Assembly (NCBI GenBank): GCA_008360955.1 | Contig: LUCM01000191.1 | Location: forward strand, 1 to 64,000 | Direction: 5' to 3' | Source: Fasciolopsis buskii | Lineage: Eukaryota; Platyhelminthes; Trematoda; Plagiorchiida; Fasciolidae | Length of the DNA: 64,000 nucleotides | Shown: positions 28,901-40,900 of the stretch, piece after piece | Position numbering within the stretch: the stretch's first letter is position 1 | How the letters are laid out: every line of letters starts with the position of its first letter | Notes under the pieces: generated by a model | Told to the model about the DNA's origin: nothing | Database searches by the model: none | What the model saw: only the letters and a program-made list of their open reading frames with translations | Position numbers and translations under genes: made by a program

Positions 28901-31900
28901 TCCGTCCTCCAAATCCTCGAATTTCCTTCATACATGCACATACAGATGCATGGTCAACTTACTCAGTTTGCATTAATACAGTGCTGACTTAGAAATACGT
29001 CGTTGGGCCCATTTCTTGGCAGTGAACCGCGTAGCTAGAAATTGCGAGCTTGATTTTGAATTACGAAATCACGACAGCGATCGTGGTTAGTAGACAACAA
29101 TTTGTTTTCCGGCCGAGAATATCACACCAATGGGAACACCTTTTTGATGTTGGCCGTGTACGAAGTTGTGCAGTTACGGTATGTAATTCAGCGTCCGCCA
29201 TGCGCCTTGTTGGTTTTTTAACCTATTATCTTTTACTCCCTTTATCAATGACACATCAGTTTTCAGGAAGGGGGCTGCGGCCAGCAGATTGCTGCCAAGT
29301 GAGGAAGATAACCAGCGGTGGAAGGATTCGAACCCGCGACCTTCACCTCCAAACATCACGACCATATCCTTTCGGCCACCGCCGGCCAAGTTGGGATTTC
29401 AAACCGCGACAACTTCGGATTTTCGTCGACTCGGTGTCGACACCATCTTGCAACCACACGAGCGTAGCGAAACTAAACGAACAGGGAAACTATTCACACA
29501 CACACACACACACGCACACACGCACACACACATCGACCAATTCAATTGCGTATTTATGTTAAGAAATTAACCTGTTGTTGTTACCAGGGCCGGACAAGGT
29601 AGCAGTACGAGTTGGAATTTTCATTTCAACGGAAAGAATTTACCCAAATTCGGAAAAGTCATTCTAAATTCATAATGCCATGGAAATGGTAGCACAGCTT
29701 CTTGACCAAGACGTTAATGGTCTCTACTTCCTGCTTGCCAAACACTTAAATAATGGGCAACAAAGTGTGTACACGCTTGGAATACATTCACATCCATTTC
29801 CGCACACAAATTCATAAGCGACTGCTGCATCCTGACCGGTTCGCCAACCCTACCCTTACCCCTAGCCTACCAGCCATCCGCATGTCCAAGTCTCGCATTT
29901 CCATATCTGATCAGATAAACCAGCGAAGCGTTGGTGTAACGAATGAGATAACAATCCATTATTGCACTGGGTCACCTCGGCGTCAGCCAAAATCTCAACA
30001 TCACCGACGCGTCCCACGCAACTAAACACGCACCCTGTATATTATCTAATTGCGAACTGCTTGGTGCTTCGGAGCCACGATGAAACATACAGAACACACT
30101 TCCGCCATCGGATTTTGAGTGTCCTATAGACTAATCGGATGTATAACTCATACGCAGAGCCAATACACTTAGCTGCCGTGGACTGGTGCATGCGTGCGTG
30201 TTTGTTAACATCCGCCATCGTGATTGAGTATCTCTGGCACGGATGTCCCGGTTGCCCATGGAGCAACAAGTATGATCGCACAGACGATCGATTTTCCACT
30301 TTCGGGCCTCCTTTTACTGCATCCCTCTGAGAGATGTTGATCTCAAAGGATGTTGCATCCTACCAATGATGAAAAGTGTCCCAGACGCATGGACTTGCTT
30401 TCAGTGGACAAATCTGAAAGAATCGGGTGTGTCAGAACTATCATCCCCTCCGCGTCAAGTCAACACGATGGTCACCAAATTGGTGAATAAATATCTAATT
30501 ATGGAAGTAAGTAAACGGTAAACTTTCCCCTGGTCCCCACTTCCTGAAGTATCGCATGTGCATGTTTGGCACAGGTTTTCTCTGACTCCGGGTTCGATCA
30601 TTCAATCCGAGGACCTTGTAGCCTAAGGATAGACGTCCGCCTCATGCATTTCTGGGGTCATATTACTCTTTCACCAGCAGGTTAGAACAACTTGCCGGTT
30701 AGCTCTACGCATTGGGATGAGGATGATGTTACATGTTAGTGAGTGCACGGGACCAGCCTGAGACGGCCAGTCAGACAGGGAGGTGGCGAATAATCACACT
30801 CAGTTAAGCGATCATGCAAAAGGAATGAGAATTATGGCACTCTGGTAAGTAAAGGTAAGGAAAAATCAAGTAGATTCGGTCCGGATTTGACAAGGACGAT
30901 TTATTTAGCCGGCGCTGATCGACCAATCAGCACCGCGAGTTCAAATCTTCCCAGCGCTGATCAAATTTTCCACTTTTCATCTCCCTGTTGGCCGCAGATC
31001 CCTTCTCGAAAACAAGGTACCGAGAAGTCTAGTTAACATAAGAAGTAGAATATAAAAGATTTGTTTCACGTGCCATGTTTCGAGACGACTGGTTGGTAAG
31101 CCCAATTAACGGCTTGCCATCGTGTAACGTTTTCTACCCCCAATTAATGATCATTGCTGATCGACCAGCTGCCTCGTGGTTTTGGTCTACACGGAATCAA
31201 ACAACCGCCATTTCCGTGGCAGGAGGGATTCAGTTTACCAGGGGTTTCCGGCTCGTAATAGAATACAAACTGTTTTTATTTTATATTGCAAATCGTCAAG
31301 AATACATAAAATTTTCTGTCTACCATCGTGTGTTCATCTCCTTCGAATCTTACTGAAATCCGACAACTTGTTTACTAGGTGCGAATGCACAGATGTTTTT
31401 CAATGGTATACAAACAACTTGTTCCCATGGATTGTCTCTGTCATAATCCCAAAATACGTTTCTTGCAGGAACAACTCTGACAATCATCGAAATCTCAAAA
31501 GAAGATTTTCTTCACTGTCATGGAAGTCGGTGTCGTGTAGAGTGGACCGCGTTAGTTTTTGAGACGAAAAAGGTGGATATTTGTTATTCACCTATCTTTT
31601 TATACTGTAATGAGCTAGTGGTTGCGGGACGTCGAAGAACGCATGACCGAACCATACGGTGCTCAGGCATAAAAATCGTCTTGAAACTTGTTCAACTTGA
31701 TCGGACTCGTCTTCGAGATATTCACTGGTAATGTTAGATGGAGGCAGAGACTCAGCCTCTCTCTTTGTCTGTCTTTGCGTCTCTGTCCCTCATCAAAATT
31801 ACGAGCAGTTGTTTCGCTGACAACAAGTAGCAGCCAGGCATCACGTAAAAGCCGATTAATTCCAATAGATTTGGAGTTAACTTCTGGATGCCCAAGTAGA

Positions 31901-34900
31901 CTGTGGTACTCGAAAGCTGCTTAGTTATATGCTGGGCTATTCCCAACGGAGCTAAAATGCGCTGCTAATCTCCTGCGAAGAGCTGGTCTCGAGAGATTTG
32001 AGCCTCACAATACCGTTGATCCGTCAAACTGAGAGACATCTGCACTGACGACGAGCTGTTTGCATTGAGGTCAGGGAGCAACTAACACAGCGGCTCTCTA
32101 CAGCTTCATCTTCTGGTTGATACCTTCATGTAAATAGAGCACTTTAGGTAGTCGCAGAATGTTTGCCAAAAGATACAGATAAGATAATTGGTTTCGGCCC
32201 AGATGTGAATTGAATTCGATCGGGAGTAGTAGTCATTTCCTTTTGGGTTTTGAAAACGCACTAACGGGAACTAGAAAACACGACGTGGCTCCATTTGCTT
32301 TCCCCTAGTCCACATTTGGTATTATTTGACCATTTCCTATTACGGATTCGGACCGCGTGATGTATCAGATCTTGTCAGTAAAATGGCGCCACTTCAAGGT
32401 TATGGCATCTGGAATGACTTCACAAATCGCTTTCGAGGGCAAATAACTGGGTTTTGAGACCTAGTGCTTGGGGTTTCAAGTTTCCCAAATATCGGCTACA
32501 AAGTGCCTTCGGTATATTTCTTGATGAACCACTAGATTACGCTGAAAGCATCATTGCCCATTCGATACCCCGAATTAACGAGATGTGCTATAATCATAAT
32601 GCACATTGTCTCCGCGGTTCTAAAGCCTAAACACATCTGCTTGCACTCATTGAGGCTTTCGGGAAATCTCCTCAGAGTACGACCCATGTAGTTTCCCGGA
32701 CGTGAACAAAATAAACCCTGTGCTGGCGTGGTTCAGGCCAGAACGGAAAGTTGATCTCTGTCCTTTCCGTGGAGGTGGTTGATCGATGGATGATGTTCTC
32801 ACCCTAGGTAAGCAGTTGGTTATGTACAAGCGATAGCTTCAGGCGAACTTTCCGTTATTCGCCTCTAAATGGCAAATCGCGGCCGTAGTTTTTCCCCGTT
32901 TCACGATCGACAACAAAGATTTCTCAAGCTTATTTTTCTGAACAAGTCGGCGTCAGAACTGTTAGTAGAAAGAGCGGACGAGGTCATCTTTCGCAAGCAA
33001 CCAGCCACCTTTTTGTGCACAAACTCCGCTAGCCGACTAGTCACCTCCAGGATTCCCATTCTCGTGATGAAATTTTTCTAGTATATAGTTTTCAAACCGT
33101 GTTCACCATATCGGGGCTAATTCAGATAGTTCAGTTGATTTCATTAGAACACAGGCCTAATAAACAGAAGCTCATTCGTTGGAGACCAGATGTGGACGAT
33201 CTAAACGGATAAGCACGGGAAGGCAAATAATTTTCCTGATGAGTGTTGGGAAAGTGCTGTTAGTAGTAGGTTTCACCTACGGATGGATGAACAAAATTTC
33301 CGAACGATTTCGCGGTTATTACGACTTATTCACCAGTGTGTGAAACATACTACTGAAAACGACAGCAAACTTCCGGACCTTGTGTCTTTTCTCTGAAGGT
33401 TAGCCTTATCTGACCGAGGCAAATCCTCCGAAGAATCACTACAACTAGAATAGCAACTCCAGAATAGAATGACCAATACTGGGCACACAACATGGAGGAC
33501 GACAATTCACCCCATATGCATATGACCTAAGAGATGCACACATGGAAAATAGCCTTGGATTTATTCACACACCTGTACAACGGAGTCCACGTTGAAGTCG
33601 AACCGTTCTTTCCATAATCTGGTCAATTCTGGTAGTGTATTCTTGGTGGAATTCGTCGTCGTGGTCCGATCTTTTGTTTCGGAACTTTTTCTCAACGGTT
33701 CTCGCTGATCTAGTTCAGTAACGACGTCCAACTCGTCGAGCGCGGATCCATTTAAACATACTGACGATCCACATCGTTCAGCTTCCTCACCCTCCTCCTC
33801 ATCGTTCGTTTTTTTCATAACCATCTCATCATCTTCATCTTCCTCGACAAACGTCTGGTAAATGTAATCGGAAATTTGCGAAGAACAACTGGAATGTGTG
33901 TGCTGATGTCGAAGTCCGCCTGCGTTGCTTCGCATTCGCGATAAATATGGTCGATGTCGAGCGGACGATTTGTTCCCCGTGCCCACAGCACCCTCTGCCA
34001 CGGGTCCGGAGTCGGGAGATGTCACGGAAACGGACTCAGCCTCTTCCGCTTCCCCGGTTGCATCTTCAAGCAAGTCGTCTGCACACTGATCCTCGTGATC
34101 GGCTCCTTTCGGTCCGGATGTGTTGTCACTCAGGGATGTGGACAGTTCCCGACTAAGCATGCTACAAAACTTCACACAAAAATATAACGCATATGCACCA
34201 TCAGCACGAGTACTAAGAATTGAATAAACCAATGTGCAATGAAAAAAATTCGGCAGAAATCAGCTTGAATGATCGAGTGACTCATGTGTTGCACAGTCCC
34301 CTAGGTTCTAGTGTACACTGTGTAGAAAAATTACATGGAATCGAGATAAAGCTAGCAGAATAGTTTCCCATCATTATGACGCATTAATACCATCCGTTCG
34401 AATATGTTCATGAATCGAAAATTCAGCAACCCCAGTTGTTTTCGGACATTTTTATTTGATTTTAAATGAGATGCAGTCTAAATGGCAAATTGTACGATGA
34501 AAATATACAGGAAATTGGATTGCGGGAGCTTGTTTCCCATTTGTGAGCCCGCGTGGAGATGGGAATTGGAGGAGTGATCCGTAGTCTAACACTCCTGGGA
34601 GAGACAGGAGCAGAGAAAAAAACCGGAAGATGGAATCGCTAAATTTAGTGACCAAAATATTGATGAAAATAACGAACTGCTTTTGGACGCAATGGGTAGG
34701 TGAAGGATAAAGTTGAGCGAATTGTTGATACAAGCTCTGAAGAACAAAAGTCAGAGTGCCAGCGTTAGAAGATGGAAGATGGAACAGACATCTGACGATA
34801 TGCCAATGCCTTCGGACAGGACGTTCAGGAACGGACCTCTATCAGCCGGAAAGCCTTCAATTGACGTTTGCCAAGAGTGACAACGAAGAATTAAGTTTGA

Positions 34901-37900
34901 CTTCACTCGTGACTGAAACATCCTACTTTTGGGCAGATTTTAGCTGTTTATAACCAAATAAGATGAACTGAATAGGAGGCGGGCGAAAAATCACCCCGCA
35001 AATGTAACATTAAAAACAATTCTAGATTTGAAAAGAACGAGCATGCAGAGCTGACCAGCAGGCCAAAAAGGGATAGAGTCCATGGAACTCAAAATCGGAC
35101 TCCAATGATGTGTTAATTATATTGCAATCACGATCAATGTTGGCATTGGGATGGTGGGGTGTGTGTGTGAGAGAGAGAGAGAGAGAGAAGAAAAGAAACA
35201 ACGAAGAATGAAGTGATCAGCAAAGGAACAAATTGGATTATAAGGTGCAGATAAAGGACTCGTTAACGAAAAGAAATGAAAAAGAGAATCGAATTACTAG
35301 ACCTTGAATAAGGACTGTGTATAGAAAAAATGACGAGGAAAAAATTATATCGACCGTGACGGAGATGTGACGGTAGAGGAAAGCAAATAAGTACAACGGG
35401 TCCTTTTGCTTACGAATACCCGGTTATGCCTCACTATGTCTCCATAGTTAAGGCATTTCAGATCAAAAGAGCACTCTCACTGTCCGCACACAATTTTTCC
35501 TAAACTCTGTCATGCAACCACGGAACACTTCGATCTCGAATGACTAATATCGACCGGTACATACACACAGTAATCTTACCATTTGAACTTGCTTCGTCAA
35601 AACGTTGTCACTTTCTGAGAACTCACTTCCGTGACACGGTGAACTGTGAAGGACCTTTATTATTTTTCGGATAACACACGGACACATGCACTTACACACA
35701 TAAACACACATGCACACATGCACACAAACACACCCGAATCACATCCTTTCCGTGTGCGACGGTTTCTTTTTTTCATGAAGTTCTAGTTAATTTGGAACTG
35801 AAAGTTAGATAAACTAGTTAAGAGGCTGGTGCTTAAGCATGACTGGCCACTTCTCCGTAGGACAGCGTTTCGTTAGCCTTGGATTCCCTCCATTTATGTA
35901 GCGTATTGTGTGAAAGAAGCCGTAAAAGCTGCTACTATTATTATTATTATTGCTATTAATAGTATTACTATGGATTATTCATCATTTGATCTACTACCAC
36001 CATGAAAGCCGGTTATTAAATTACACCCCTTCAATACGTTGTGATTTCGTTCTCAAAATTTCCTAGCCATCCACTCTAGCCAGCGGCTGTGGATGAATCA
36101 GTACATGATGGTCAAAAAGCTCTCCTGGATCGCTTGCAAATATTGTCAGCTTACGTGCATTTCTTTTGTTCAGACAAACAAACGAGATCGCTAAACTCAC
36201 CTTGGCTCGTGTCAAACTGCTAACTGATCGTTTGCATTGTAAACCTTCCAGGACTTCAAGACACCAATCGAAATCTCGGATGGTATCTTCCAAACTTTGT
36301 TGTGACGGAAGTCGTGTGTTGCTTCGCCCTGTTATGGTTTGTTTTGACGATTCCGGCACCAAAGTTGAATCACAATTTCGAGCAGATCGAATTGGACCAC
36401 GGGGACCAGATTGATGCGGGGCAAGCAGTAGAGGAGGAACAGAAGGAATGCAGTGACGAAGTGAACTTGGATTGGTGTTGTTTTTAGTTCGCTAATTTGA
36501 GCAGATTTCAAAAAAATGCTAAGTAATCAGAAATTGTTTTCCGGACCGTCTAAAGATAAACGTTGCTATTTATTGCCGCCGGAAAGGTTGACACGAATGC
36601 AAGAAATCAATGCTGACCTTTGTTCGTTTCGAAGATTGAGATAAAGGCTTGATTCGTCAAACTTAATTAGTCCTTGCTACAATTCTTTGTTTGCCGCTTT
36701 GGTATTAATAAGGCACCCGATATTGCTAATATTCTGTTTATAATGTACGCGTTTCCAGATTAAGGGTTGGTATGCAATAAAAGATTGGGGTCACAGATAG
36801 CGAACAGACCACCAATTGCAATGAAGCAAAACAGCATCCACAACTTGAACAAAGCTTGACGGTAGACTCAAGTATATGGCAGAGACTTCCATATCTTGGG
36901 GTACTTATTAGTAGGGAAATCCAGTCGATTCGGGTGAGCAATTTAGGCCCTTCATTCAGTAGGAATTCCAGTTATGATTTGGCTGCTACTTAATAGTCAA
37001 AATCTCTCAAATTACCCCCACATTTGCGGCCAATTTGCCGTTCCGCCGGCTTTGGCCAAGCGGATAAGGTGAAGGTTGGGGGTTCGAATCCTCCCACTGC
37101 CGATCAACTTCCCCACTTGGCAGTCCTCAGCTGGCCGCAGCCCACTTTCTGAAAATTGATGTACGTTGTTATTTCATTATCAAAGGAAGTAAAAGACAAA
37201 AGATAAAAGAAGAACTGAAGTCCGAAAATCCACAGTTATTCCCATTTTCTGTTTCGAACCGGTTCAACCCGCTCTGAGAGCAGTACGACCTTGAAGGCAA
37301 GGTTGTTCGTTAAGTGAGTCACTCTAATCCGGCTCTGGTTTCCGATTCGTCAAATCATTGATGTACCACGCAGTCGGTCAGTTCGGTTGAGTAGGGAATA
37401 CTGGAAACAAATCAATATGTTAATCCATTGGAATACTAGATTCGTTGACCGCATATCCCTTTAAGGGAAACTGCTAAATTCAGCGCCAAAAGATTTCAAA
37501 GGTGAGCCTCACAGAATGGCGTATATTGTAAAGCGGCTATGCGCTGAAAGAACGACAAACCATCAGGACCGAATGACGTAAGGGGTGTATCGAAAAATCG
37601 ATGCGTCATCTATTGGTTTTCATTGTGAATGATATAATGTTAACTACACAGGGTTGTTGGTAGGCATGATACGTCAATGTTTCAACTACCGTCGGTAGTC
37701 GTTCTCAAGACAAGTTTTACAATCGAATGACTGAGGGAACGTCCACATGCCAACTGATGTTTAGTTGTCTGTGTGTGTTTGTGAGTATGTGTACTTTGAA
37801 CTGTGGGTCGGGTGAGAGATTGGTTGTCCTTCACGTCATGCGCCACCATGATGGTGGGGTCAACTAGCGTGGTGATCTTTGGAGTTTGTTTCTCGACAAT

Positions 37901-40900
37901 GTTACGGCTGTCCATATCTCCGAAATTTCTACCCCGTCGTTCCGATTGATGCATGTAGGGTTGGCGCTTAGCCCCAGAACCACGGCAAACTTACGTTCAG
38001 TGCAAGTTCTGAATCTGTTGGGATATTTTTGTTTTCATAATCTATGTTGTGTCCCTCTGTTATGGCATGCAGAGCGATGGCTGAATCGTACTCAAGTTTT
38101 CATAAGGTCGCCTTATCCGAAGGTCTGCATTTTTCTTTCCTTCTGTGTTCTTTTATCCGTGTCGCCAGTTGTCTGCTGGTTTCTCCATTGTATTCTACTG
38201 GGCATTCCTTGCAGCTGATTTTGTAGATGCAATTGTCCTGGTCTTGCGAACCGGCTTGATCTTTAGCTTTTGATAAGCGACGTTTTAACTATCCAGAAAA
38301 GGTGTGAATGTCAAAGTCACTGAGGACCTTTCTTATTGCTTCCGAAGTACCCGATCTGTATGGATTTCCGACTGAGGGCGTTTTCTTTTCTTCCTATGTC
38401 TTGGTTGCCGACATGCAAGTTTTCATTTGTTTTCTTATAAGGTATAGTGGATGGTGATCGTCTTTATCTTCGGCATCATCACTGCATAGCTTGTGAACTC
38501 TTTTGGCTAGCTAGTATATGTGTCCGTTTCACGCATTGTGGATGAGCTGAACTGAAGTCCAAATATTTAGCCGAATATGTGGATTTTCTGTGAATGCCGA
38601 TATTGAATTTTCGTGAGTCGTCAATTTTAGCCGACAATCTAGGAAGCCGATGATTCTACTGGCGTACTCTAACTCCATTGTGAACTTAACGGATCTACAT
38701 TGTTTATTGAGAAAATGAAGAAAGCTATCTTATTGTGCTAACTTGGTGACTGCAAATGTGTCGTCGACAAACCGTATGTATAAACGTGGGGGTGAATAAA
38801 AAAATCGTCAAAACTTTTGATTCAACTGAGTGTAGGAAAAAGTTTGCTACAATGAGGGATACGGGTGATCTCATGGCCATACCATCCGTTTGTTTGCACA
38901 ACTCATGTTTGAACGTGAAGTATGTTGACATGACGTAAAGTCCAATGCCCTTGATAATTTCGAATGGAGCTAGTACGGTTCGCTGTTCTAAGGAAGTGTC
39001 TGATATTAACAATGAATGTAAATAGTGCAGATTATCTTCAATGGATACGCTCGAGTATAAAGAGACCACATCAAAACTCACAGCGACTTCATCGTTTTTC
39101 CGTTCTACGTCTTTCAGCTTATGTTTGAATTCGAAAGCGTCATTGATATGACTTACTACTATCTTCTGATAGGGTTTTAATAATCCACTGAAATATTTTG
39201 CCATTTTGTATGTTCCACAAAAGGCACAGTCTACACTTGGACGAATGCGTTGTCAGGTTTGTGGACCTTTCGTAAGCCGTAAAATCTCCCAGGTCTGCTT
39301 GTTTTTGGTGATAATGAGAACCACAGAGATTTCCCGAGTTTCTTCCTTCACGCCAGATATGTATTTAGTTGCATGGGCCTTTGATTTGTTGAGTGATATG
39401 TTCACTTTCTTCTTTTCTACTGTTTCATACGGTCCACCCATTAGGTGCTCGGCGACCGTTGATTCGTAATCCAATCTGTTGAGAATAACTGTAACGTTCC
39501 CTTTGTCCGCTTTTGTGAGGTGGATTGTTCAATCTTGTTTTAGGTTTGTCAGTGCTTTCCTTTCTTCCATTGTGATATTTGATGCAATTAGCTGTTGGTT
39601 CTCAAGAATATTGCCTATCGTCAGTGTAGCTTGATTGGCGTTTTCTTCCGTGAGGTTCGATGATGCTTGTCGCAATGCTGACGCAATTTCTTCGACCATC
39701 AGCGGCTTCCGTCTGGAGATTGAAATTCAGACCTTTTTGTAGTAATTGTAACTCTGGGGATGTCAACCGTTTGCTGGATATGTTCACCACGATATTTTTG
39801 GTGTTTATTATTGTAGATTTTCTGACTTTTGAGTTCGATCCGTCCTCGGTCGCGTTTTGCGAGGTTAATTATGCGAACTTGCGTTTCTGTCTTGTTTGGC
39901 AACTTTTAAACGCACGTAGTCGTCGTTGTTCAACGACGGTTCGAACTAGTTCGAGGAATTCCGCTGAGAACAAATGACTCAGACAGCCATCGACATTCCG
40001 TAGTCCGAAGCATATTGAACGAATGCTTACTGTATAGTCGTGAATACGTTGTCGTAGGAACTTGCGCGAATCAACCAACGCGGCCTTCTCAGATCGAACT
40101 GAATTATCCGGAGGTCTAACCGTGAGAGCTTCCGCGACAACATTATACTGAAGACGATGTTGATTGAATATGCAGTGGCAGGCCGCTTTCCCAGAGCAAT
40201 CCGATTGGTAGAGAGTTTGTAAACATCAGGACTGAATGACGTTCGAAAGGTCGATAAGTTTCCACCCCACATGCATCAATCGGAACGACGAGACAGAGAT
40301 TTCGGAGATATAGACGATCATAACATCCTTGAGAAACAGACACTCCAAAGGTCACCACGCTAGTTGACCCCACCATCATGGTGGCGCATGACGTGAAGGA
40401 CAACCAATCTCTCACCCGACTCACAGTTCAAAGTACACACTCACAAACACACACAGACAACTAAACATCAGTTGGCATGTGGACATTCCCTCAGTCATTT
40501 GATTGTAAAACTTGTCTTAAGAACGACTACCGACGGTAGTTGAAATATTAGCGTATCACACCTACCAACAACGCTGTGTAATAAACATTAAGGCTAAAGC
40601 GTTCGACTCAAATTCGTTCCTCCCAGGTTTGCGTCCCAGTTCGGGCTTGGTGGATATGCACTGCTCATGATTCCTAACAAGGATGAAACAGCTGTTCAGT
40701 TTTTCCATGGCTTCTTTATTGTGAGTTGAGGGATGATATCACATGGTGAATTATTTCATATAAACATTATGCCATTCACAATAAGACTGACTAGCTAATT
40801 GAAGAATTTACTGGAATGTGGGCAGGTCGATTTTGTGACGAAATCCATTCACTGAACAAATTCCGAATCGAAACACAAGAGTTCTACGGTTATCGCTTTG

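Larger units (their letters stand above)
24865..33572 (-). other. PDE4: PDE4 intron (8.7 kb)
   Basis: Intron between the UCR2/acidic exon and the putative micro-exon. It contains SINE family 1 copies (29215-29400 and 30880-31065) and a CA repeat (29494-29532). The rest, including 24.9-29.2 and 31.1-33.57 kb, carries no recognised domain. The minus frame 26709-27032 looks codon-like but has no family match I know. Confidence 0.6.
37640..40560 (-). mobile_element. Penelope-like retroelement with inverted terminal repeats
   Basis: Minus-strand fragments run N to C. 40.0-39.6 kb has [20 protein letters not shown]. 39.5-39.25 kb has KGNVTVILN and [19 protein letters not shown] at 39204-38725 has [26 protein letters not shown] and [21 protein letters not shown]-terminal GIY-YIG remnant at about 38230-38050 has [20 protein letters not shown]. 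This RT plus GIY-YIG pairing defines Penelope-like elements. The RT frame breaks where FVDD is expected and the YIG box reads YNG. Inverted repeats flank it (37640-37960 and 40270-40560). Confidence 0.85.

Noticed and set aside
37056..37112. Functional tRNA gene (Leu/Ser type)
   Set aside because: The A and B boxes are present, but the anticodon and acceptor arms are incomplete and the sequence continues into the shared SINE body.
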